Shown here: positions 58,354 through 64,000 of the stretch, piece after piece | How positions within the stretch are numbered: position 1 is the stretch's first letter | Layout: every line of letters begins with the position of its first letter | Origin: Fluviirhizobium alvei | Lineage (GTDB): Bacteria; Pseudomonadota; Alphaproteobacteria; Rhizobiales; Rhizobiaceae | Direction: 5' to 3' | NCBI RefSeq assembly: GCF_030551875.1 | Contig: NZ_JAUOZU010000001.1 | Location: 310,001 to 374,000 of the forward strand | DNA: 64,000 bases | The notes under the pieces: model-generated | The model's database searches: none | The model's input: the letters and a program-made list of their open reading frames with translations, nothing else | What the model was told of the DNA's origin: nothing | Position numbers and translations under genes: made by a program

Positions 58354-59307
58354 ATGAGCACGACTTCGACAGATACCGGCCGCGTTCTGGACGCGCCTTC
58401 GACCAACTGGGTCTATCGCATTCTGCCGCGGCTGCTGTGGCCCTACGCCCAGCTCGCGCGGTGGGATCGTCCCATCGGCTGGCAATTGCTCATGTGGCCC
58501 TGTTTCTGGTCGGCCGCGCTTGCCGCAAATGCAGCCGCGAGCCTGGACGCCTTCTCGCTCGGACGGTTCGTTTGGCATCTCCTGCTGTTCTTCGTCGGAT
58601 CCGTCGCGATGCGCGGGGCGGGGTGCACCTATAACGATCTCGTCGACCACGAAATCGATGCGAGCGTTGCCCGCACGCGTTCGCGCCCCCTGCCATCCGG
58701 TCGGGTGAGCCGCAACGCCGCCAAGATTTTCCTCGCCCTGCAGGCGCTCGCCGGTCTGGCGGTGCTTCTCTGCCTGAATGGCTTTTCGATTTTCCTCGGC
58801 ATCCTGTCGCTTGCCGTCGTAGCCATCTATCCTTTCGCCAAGCGCTTCACCGACTGGCCGCAATTCTTTCTTGGCCTCGCCTTTTCCTGGGGGGCGCTGA
58901 TGGGCTGGGCAGCAGAATTCGGGTCTCTCTCCTTCGCCGCGCTTCTTCTTTATGTCGGCGCCATTTTCTGGACGATCGGTTACGATACGATCTATGCCCA
59001 TCAGGACAAGGAAGACGATGCGCTGATTGGCGTGCGTTCAACGGCGCGTCTGTTTGGCGATCACACAAAGTACTGGCTGTCCGCACTCTATGGTCTTGCC
59101 GTCCTGATGCTGGCTTTTTCCTTTGCATCGGCTGGGGTCGGATTCCCCGCCTGGATCGGATTATTGGTCGCTTTGGCGCTCTTTGCCTGGCAAATTCTCA
59201 TTCTCGACATAAATGATGCGGCGCAATGTCTGGCGTTGTTTAAATTCAACAACCGAGTTGGCGCGGTCTTGTTTGCAGGACTTGTTGCAGCTTTGCCATT
59301 CGCCTGA
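58354..59307 (+). CDS. ubiA: 4-hydroxybenzoate octaprenyltransferase
   Basis: 317-residue membrane prenyltransferase of ubiquinone synthesis. The two aspartate motifs are YNDLVDHEIDASVARTRSRP (first) and DTIYAHQDKEDDALIGVRST (second), both on the cytoplasmic side; eight or nine helices are predicted. It attaches the polyprenyl chain made by the synthase at 50242 to 4-hydroxybenzoate. A CTTGACG near 58318 could be a -35 element, but no matching -10 was found. Confidence 0.95.
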   Translation: MSTTSTDTGRVLDAPSTNWVYRILPRLLWPYAQLARWDRPIGWQLLMWPCFWSAALAANAAASLDAFSLGRFVWHLLLFFVGSVAMRGAGCTYNDLVDHEIDASVARTRSRPLPSGRVSRNAAKIFLALQALAGLAVLLCLNGFSIFLGILSLAVVAIYPFAKRFTDWPQFFLGLAFSWGALMGWAAEFGSLSFAALLLYVGAIFWTIGYDTIYAHQDKEDDALIGVRSTARLFGDHTKYWLSALYGLAVLMLAFSFASAGVGFPAWIGLLVALALFAWQILILDINDAAQCLALFKFNNRVGAVLFAGLVAALPFA

Positions 59308-59417
59308 ACAACTCTATTGTGAAGTAGGCCTCTTGTTACGCGTGCGGGTTTGACTCGTCTTACAGCCTATGAAAGAAACGCTTAACTGATTTGGACTTTT
59401 TGGGAGTTGAAACTGGC

Positions 59418-62255
59418 ATGGCCGTTGATTCCAATCTTATGGCGACGCTGCTGAAGATTCCGTATTTCGCTGGCCTGGCCGAGGATAACGGCGTGGATTG
59501 GCTCGCGGATCTCCTGGAAACTCTGGAAATCGACAGTTTCGATTTCAGCCAGTTTCCAACGCTTTCGGATGCCCATGATGAGTTGCAGCTGACCGCGTCG
59601 CTGACCGAATCGCTCACCGAACTGGTGGATTCGGTCCTGAATGCTGAGCCGTCCGTGACAGAAGCCGCAGCTTCCTCATCGAAAAACAGTGATGCTGTGA
59701 GCGATGAGGCAACGACTGTTGCCGCGGCTTCCGACGATAGCGAAAGCGAAACGGCTGCCGAGGCGGAAAGCGACGATTCCGATGGAAGCAATGCGTCTGG
59801 ATCTTTCGATAATGAAGCGCTTGAAATGCCCCTGCCCGAGGGGCGGGACTTTGTCGAATACCAGCCCGTGCTCGAAGACTGGTACATTCAAACCCGCGAC
59901 GGTCCCTCGCTCGGCGATGAGGACAATAAAGTTGCGCTCAACGGTTTCAATAGGTCGTTGAACCTCAATGGTGGTGATGATCGGATCTATACGGTTTCGC
60001 CGACAGGGGGGTACAAAGCGGGTTCGACCGTTGTCGATGCCGGCGACGGCGAAGATTGGCTGATTCTCGACAAGGGGAACGGTTTCACCATCAAGCTCGA
60101 TGGCAAAAACGACATGGGCAACTTCGGTGGCATCGTGACGCTGAAGTCGGTCGAGAATGTCGAGGGATCGTCGGGCGATGATTCCATTACCGGAACGGAC
60201 GAAGCCAACATTCTCAAGGGCGGCGCCGGCAATGACAGCCTCTATGGCGGTGATGGCGACGACAAGCTTTCCGGAGACGACGGCAACGATACGATCGACG
60301 GTGGTGACGGTAAGAATACGATCGATGGCGGCGCTGGTGCGGACACGATCATCGCCGGCGTTGATGACGATGTGGTCGACGGCGGCGACGGGAAAGATGA
60401 TATCGATGCCGGTGACGGTAACAACACGGTTAATGGCGAGGCTGGAGACGACAAGATCACCGTCGGCGATGGCGATGATGTCGTTGACGGTGGCGAAGGC
60501 GACGACCAGATCGCCGGCGGAGACGGCGCCAATACGCTGACCGGCGGCGCAGGTGATGATACGATCACGGGCGGTGCCGGTAGCGATACGATCACCGGTG
60601 GTGTTGGGAACGATACGATCGATGCCGGTGCGGGCGACAATACGGTCAACGGCGGTGCCGGTGATGACACGATTACGGCTGGTGACGGCAATGATGTCAT
60701 CGACGGCGGCAGCGATGATGACACGATCACGGCTGGCGGCGGCAAGAACACGATCAATGGTGGTGCCGGTGACGATACCATCACGGCCGGTGACGGCAAT
60801 GATGTCATCGATGGTGGCGATGATGACGATGTGCTGAAGGCCGGTGACGGAAACAACACCGTTAATGGCGATGCCGGCAACGATACGATCGTTACCGGTG
60901 ATGGCAACGATGTCATCGATGGCGGTAACGGCGATGACGATATCACTGCCGGCGATGGCAAGAACACCCTGATCGGCGGCTTGGGTGCCGATGTGATCAC
61001 CGGTGGCGCTGACGCGGACGATATCGAAGGCGGGGCCGGAAACGATACGATCAAGGCGGGTGACGGTAACAATACCGTCAATGGCGATGCTGGCGATGAT
61101 GTCATCACGGCAGGCGACGGCAATGATTACATCGACAGCGGTGACGGCGACGACGAAATCGCCTCCGGTAACGGCAAGAACACGCTCTATGGTGGCCTCG
61201 GCAATGACACGATCACCGGGGGCGAAGATGCGGATCGGATCGATGGCGGCGCCGGAAACGACCTTATCAAGGCCGGCGAGGGCAATGACACGATCTCCGC
61301 CGGCACCGGCAACGACGTGGTCTATGCCGGCGACGGCAATGACGTGATCACGGCGACCGACGGAAAGAACGAGCTTTTCGGCGGCACCGGCCATGATTCA
61401 ATCACGGGCGGAACAGGCATCGACACGATCGAGGGCGGGGACGACAGCGATTGGATCAGCGGTGGCAGTGGAAATGACATCCTGTCCGGGAATGCCGGAA
61501 GCGACACGATCTCTGGCGGGGATGGTAATGACTCGATTTCCGGCGGTTTGGGAGCCGACCAACTGACCGGCGGCGCTGGCACCGACACGATCACCGGCGA
61601 CGATGGAAACGACACGATCTCCGGTGGTGATGGTGCAGATGAAATCGATGGTGGCGACGGCAGCGACGACCTGTCCGGAGACATCGGCAACGACACGATT
61701 GATGGCGGCAACGGTGCTGACGATATCGACGGCGGCGAAGGCAACGACATTCTGCGTGGCGGCGCAGGCGCCGATACGATCCAGGGCGGCGCCGGGGCTG
61801 ACAGCATCTACGGTGGCGATGGCGCCGATCTTATAAACGGTGGTAATGGCCAGGATCTGCTGAAGGGCAACGATGGCAATGACATCATTCGCGGTGGCAT
61901 GGGTGACGATACCCTCATCGGTGGCGCCGGTGCCGATACGCTCACGGGCGGTGATGGCGACGATATCTTTGTCTATTCGAGCGAGAGCGATGCGGGCACC
62001 GGCACGGATGCCGACTTCATCACCGACTTCTCGATTTCGGATGATGTCTTCGACCTCAAGGATCTTGTGGCTGCCGATACCTTCGATTTCATCGGCTCGT
62101 CCGCATTCAATTCGACCGGCCAGGCAGAAGTCCGATACGTCCAGAATGCATCAACGACCACGATCCAGCTCGATGTGGATGGGGATGGCACTGCCGATAT
62201 GGAAATCCTGCTGGACGGCGTTCATACGCTCACCACGACCAATTTCGATCTTTAA
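59418..62255 (+). CDS. Large RTX-type calcium-binding repeat protein
   Basis: 945 residues from the ATG at 59418 (a TTG at 59391 is in frame). No signal peptide. Residues 1-75 are hydrophobic/helical and unlike any family known to me; 75-135 is an acidic Ser/Ala linker; 135-250 is a globular part; about 250-853 is a chain of some 65 RTX nonapeptides of the GGxGxDxIx type that form a calcium-filled beta-roll; 854-945 resembles a type I secretion signal region and ends TTTNFDL. Within the repeats, nine consecutive 36-residue units are visible (see separate entry). No HlyB/HlyD/TolC-type export genes are nearby. An extracellular adhesin or surface protein is plausible; no enzymatic domain is seen. 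Confidence 0.9.
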   Translation: MAVDSNLMATLLKIPYFAGLAEDNGVDWLADLLETLEIDSFDFSQFPTLSDAHDELQLTASLTESLTELVDSVLNAEPSVTEAAASSSKNSDAVSDEATTVAAASDDSESETAAEAESDDSDGSNASGSFDNEALEMPLPEGRDFVEYQPVLEDWYIQTRDGPSLGDEDNKVALNGFNRSLNLNGGDDRIYTVSPTGGYKAGSTVVDAGDGEDWLILDKGNGFTIKLDGKNDMGNFGGIVTLKSVENVEGSSGDDSITGTDEANILKGGAGNDSLYGGDGDDKLSGDDGNDTIDGGDGKNTIDGGAGADTIIAGVDDDVVDGGDGKDDIDAGDGNNTVNGEAGDDKITVGDGDDVVDGGEGDDQIAGGDGANTLTGGAGDDTITGGAGSDTITGGVGNDTIDAGAGDNTVNGGAGDDTITAGDGNDVIDGGSDDDTITAGGGKNTINGGAGDDTITAGDGNDVIDGGDDDDVLKAGDGNNTVNGDAGNDTIVTGDGNDVIDGGNGDDDITAGDGKNTLIGGLGADVITGGADADDIEGGAGNDTIKAGDGNNTVNGDAGDDVITAGDGNDYIDSGDGDDEIASGNGKNTLYGGLGNDTITGGEDADRIDGGAGNDLIKAGEGNDTISAGTGNDVVYAGDGNDVITATDGKNELFGGTGHDSITGGTGIDTIEGGDDSDWISGGSGNDILSGNAGSDTISGGDGNDSISGGLGADQLTGGAGTDTITGDDGNDTISGGDGADEIDGGDGSDDLSGDIGNDTIDGGNGADDIDGGEGNDILRGGAGADTIQGGAGADSIYGGDGADLINGGNGQDLLKGNDGNDIIRGGMGDDTLIGGAGADTLTGGDGDDIFVYSSESDAGTGTDADFITDFSISDDVFDLKDLVAADTFDFIGSSAFNSTGQAEVRYVQNASTTTIQLDVDGDGTADMEILLDGVHTLTTTNFDL
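60303..61274 (+). repeat. Nine tandem 108-bp units inside the RTX gene
   Basis: Residues 296-619 divide into nine 36-residue units of four nonapeptides each. The first nonapeptide of every unit has the form GxGxNTxxG, with Asn in place of the usual Asp at the ladder position; the other three keep Asp. Units 6+7 and 8+9 are the most alike and look like a 216-bp tandem duplication. DNA copies have diverged at many third positions, so the array is not recent. Confidence 0.85.
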
Positions 62256-62673
62256 ACGATTGGCAGAGAAGAAATGCAAAATGGCGCCGGAAGGCGCCAT
62301 TTGTGTATGCGGTGTTCGTTGCCCTTAGAGCGTAGATCGGCCTTATTGAAACAATTCTGTTGGCTCAAACTGGTTATCCGCGAGGAGAGCGGCGCGTGCT
62401 GTAGCCGTCGCATACAGCCAAGTCGCTCGACGTTGCGGGAAGCCAGTTTCAGCCAACCCACCGCAGATTTGCTCACGCAAATCTGCGCATTATGAAAGTC
62501 GGGCGTGCTTTCGCTTCGCAAGAGCGAAGCGGCCGCCCGATGGGCGAAATGAATTTTTGCCAATCTCTGCGGTCTTTGCCATCGACCGTACCTATAGGTA
62601 TGCTCTCGGCAAAGACCTTGATCCTGACAAAAATTCCTTGTCGCAGAATGATTCAATCAGGTCGATCTACGCT
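62256..62673. other. Intergenic stretch between the RTX and DUF6101 genes
   Basis: 418 bases without a gene. It consists of the RTX terminator at 62278-62301 and, for almost all the rest, the 353-bp inverted-repeat element described separately. Confidence 0.7.
62278..62301 (+). terminator. Terminator after the RTX gene
   Basis: Perfect 10-bp stem AAATGGCGCC / GGCGCCATTT with a GGAA loop, 23 bases after the stop. The Ts are within the stem end, followed by GTGTATG. Confidence 0.65.
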
Positions 62674-62677
62674 CTAA
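62325..62677. mobile_element. 353-bp palindromic (MITE-like) element with imperfect terminal inverted repeats
   Basis: The ends are inverted copies: 62325-62359 (starting TTAGAGCGTAGATCG) and 62644-62677 (ending CGATCTACGCTCTAA), identical over the outer 15 bases and similar for about 34. Inside are further inverted pairs: 62360-62373 with 62443-62456 (13 of 14), GCTGTA/TACAGC at 62398/62413, a perfect 11-bp stem at 62462-62487, a perfect 8-bp stem at 62512-62531, and a 30-base imperfect pair 62551-62580 with 62608-62636. No transposase or credible ORF is present. It fits a non-autonomous element or a structured RNA gene. Confidence 0.65.
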
Positions 62678-63240
62678 TCGCGCGGAAAGATCTGTCGACC
62701 ATCGAGCTTCAGGCTGATGCCGAGCGAGCCGGTCTTGCGGCGGACGAGGAAGCGTGGGCGACGATCGGCGAAGTAGGAATAGCGGCGGCGTGGTTTGGCG
62801 GGCCGGCGTGCGCTCGAAAGCAGATGTTCATCGAGTTCGTGGGCGATCCCGTCGGCCTCGATCATCAGCATCGGGATGCCATAGGCTTCCGACCAGGAGC
62901 GCCAGTCGGCGGCGATATCATAGAGATCGTGAGCGACCAGCAGCGGAATGCAGAGTGACGGATCGTCGTGATGAAGCTCCAGCGTCACCGTTACTTCGCC
63001 ATTGCCATGATCGATGGCGCGGGCTGCGACGCCCTTGAAAAGCCGCGAAGGCAGGGCAATCGACAGCGGCAATCCGCTCGAAGGAAGCGGACGGCGCATG
63101 ACTGCGCCGCGCTCATCGAGAGTGACCGTGACGATGTCGGACGAATCCGCCAGCTTGTAGCTCAGTTGCTGCGGGAACAAGCCCGGATCGAGCCGCAGGA
63201 GATCACTTGCCCAGGCGGGCTGCTTTTCGGTGTTCGGCAT
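62674..63240 (-). CDS. DUF6101 family protein
   Basis: 188 residues, the usual family length, restricted to Rhizobiales as far as I know. Notable stretches are DERGAVMRRPLPSSGLPLSI, GNGEVTVTLELHHDDPSLCI and a basic C-terminal part RRPAKPRRRYSYFADRRPRF. No signal peptide or membrane segment. Function unknown. Its TAG stop codon lies inside the outer inverted repeat of the palindromic element, so that the gene end may have been set by the element. Confidence 0.85.
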   Translation of the reverse strand: MPNTEKQPAWASDLLRLDPGLFPQQLSYKLADSSDIVTVTLDERGAVMRRPLPSSGLPLSIALPSRLFKGVAARAIDHGNGEVTVTLELHHDDPSLCIPLLVAHDLYDIAADWRSWSEAYGIPMLMIEADGIAHELDEHLLSSARRPAKPRRRYSYFADRRPRFLVRRKTGSLGISLKLDGRQIFPRD

Positions 63241-63499
63241 TTTCAGACCCTGTTTTCTTGAGAGCCACGCTCTTCGTTGCGGGACTTTTGTCCTCTTGTG
63301 ACTGAACGATAGGCGAGGGTCCCTTCGAGGGCGCTTAACATTCTCGGTTAAGAAAAGTTTGCCTCGTCAGATGGTTATCAATTCGCCTCGCGATTAGGTT
63401 TTCGAAAGGTGAACGTTGGCGAGCGCGTGTGCCGAGCCCAAGTAAGCTTCGGATAAGACTTCGATGTTATAATTTTGAAAGCTATTGGTAGGAACGCAA
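63241..63499. promoter_or_regulatory. Divergent region between DUF6101 and DUF1217 genes
   Basis: 259 bases. A TTATAATTTT stretch at about 63469-63478 could be the -10 of the DUF1217 gene, 24 bases before its start, but no good -35 is visible at the right distance. Confidence 0.35.
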
Positions 63500-64000
63500 A
63501 TGGTCTCGACTTTTCTGAGCTACAATCTCGTCAATCGAGATATGAAAACCCAGCTGGAGCGGCTTCGGTCTACCAACGAAGTCAGCCGCGATGCCGATTA
63601 TTACAAGGAAAACATCGGCAAGGTGAAAACGGTCGAGGAGTTTCTCGATAACTACCGCCTCTATTCCTATGCGATGAAGGCCTATGGTCTGGAAGATATG
63701 ACCTATGCCAAGGCCTTCATGAAGAAGGTGCTTGAAAGCGATCTCACCGACACGGCTTCCTTTGCCAACCGCCTGACTGACGACCGCTACAAGAAGTTTG
63801 CCAGTGCCTTCCAGTCTTCGTCCGAAACGAAGATCGTCCAGACGTCGAAACAGATCGAGAGCGTGATCGACAGCCACAAGCAGATGCTGGAGGACGAAGA
63901 GGCGTCGGTTGTTGCCGAAACGGCCTATTTCGAAGCCAACATCGGCAAGGTCACCAATGTCGATCAGCTGCTCGGTAACGAGCGCATGCGCAACTACGTG
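63500..64000 (+). CDS. DUF1217 family protein, flagellar-cluster associated, 3' end outside window
   Basis: 167 codons are visible, starting MVSTFLSYNLVNRDMKTQLE. Repeated helical segments of the form Y-K-E/A-N-I-G-K-V and FLDNYRLYSYAMKAYGLEDM are typical of DUF1217 proteins, which in rhizobia lie next to flgF, fliI and motA. The function is unknown. TAGGA is 7 bases before the ATG. Its presence suggests that the motility cluster begins at the right edge. Confidence 0.88.
   Translation, partial: MVSTFLSYNLVNRDMKTQLERLRSTNEVSRDADYYKENIGKVKTVEEFLDNYRLYSYAMKAYGLEDMTYAKAFMKKVLESDLTDTASFANRLTDDRYKKFASAFQSSSETKIVQTSKQIESVIDSHKQMLEDEEASVVAETAYFEANIGKVTNVDQLLGNERMRNYV

Noticed and set aside
59676-61394. 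572-codon open frame antisense to the RTX repeats
   Set aside because: It arises because the GGC/GAT/ACG-rich repeat codons leave the opposite strand without stops. Its product is a monotonous Val/Ile/Ala repeat and has no ribosome binding site.

Overview
This window reads as an ordinary chromosomal stretch of a Rhizobiales alphaproteobacterium of the Rhizobium/Agrobacterium type. The support is high-GC coding, a split Fo-ATPase operon (atpI-B-E-F'-F without the F1 genes), a B12-riboswitch-controlled bluB, Kup and CorA transporters, DUF6101 and DUF1217 family proteins, a CTTGAC-N17-CTATGT promoter of the rhizobial sigma70 type, and many strand switches with short overlaps. The genus cannot be settled from sequence reading alone. 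No rRNA, tRNA, CRISPR, prophage or intact insertion sequence was seen.

Layout. 1-2.4 kb: methyl-accepting chemotaxis protein cut by the left edge. 2.7-7.5 kb: small membrane protein, glutamine-synthetase-like ligase (PuuA type), LysR regulator, YdeI-like protein, CPBP protease, small protein. 7.8-13.5 kb: XRE/short-chain-acyl type regulator and a complete polyamine-type ABC importer (binding protein, ATPase, two permeases). 13.5-18.7 kb: acetoacetyl-CoA synthetase, amidase, thioesterase, CheW. 18.8-20.5 kb: CPA2 antiporter. 20.5-23.7 kb: four-gene sugar-acid operon (SDR dehydrogenase, dgoK, dgoA, SMP-30 lactonase) for an oxidative galactose route. 24.2-24.9 kb: orphan LuxR protein. 25.0-25.7 kb: structured non-coding region. 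25.7-31.3 kb: Mrp ATPase, CorA, Kup, SleB-like hydrolase. 31.5-34.3 kb: Fo-ATPase operon. 34.3-37.3 kb: bluB with riboswitch, rnhB, radical SAM protein. 37.4-47.5 kb: glyS and glyQ on the same strand but separated by a histidine kinase/receiver pair, DUF2207 and LemA proteins and others. 47.6-51.3 kb: ribbon-helix-helix protein, S49 peptidase, TrmN6, DUF2007, polyprenyl diphosphate synthase. 51.4-59.3 kb: TPR-LysM protein, ispE, moaB, DUF523, purD, MipA/OmpV, ubiA. 59.4-62.3 kb: large RTX calcium-binding protein. 62.3-62.7 kb: a 353-bp element built almost wholly from nested inverted repeats. 62.7-64 kb: DUF6101 protein and the start of a DUF1217 gene, which in rhizobia usually borders the flagellar cluster.

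Functional links. The MCP, CheW and DUF1217 genes are motility-linked. The PuuA-like ligase and the polyamine importer could act in the same catabolic route. ispE, the polyprenyl synthase and ubiA all feed quinone biosynthesis. The least explained pieces are the 353-bp palindromic element next to the RTX gene, the 36-residue super-repeat in the RTX protein, the structured leader region before mrp, and the LuxR protein that has lost AHL-contact residues.
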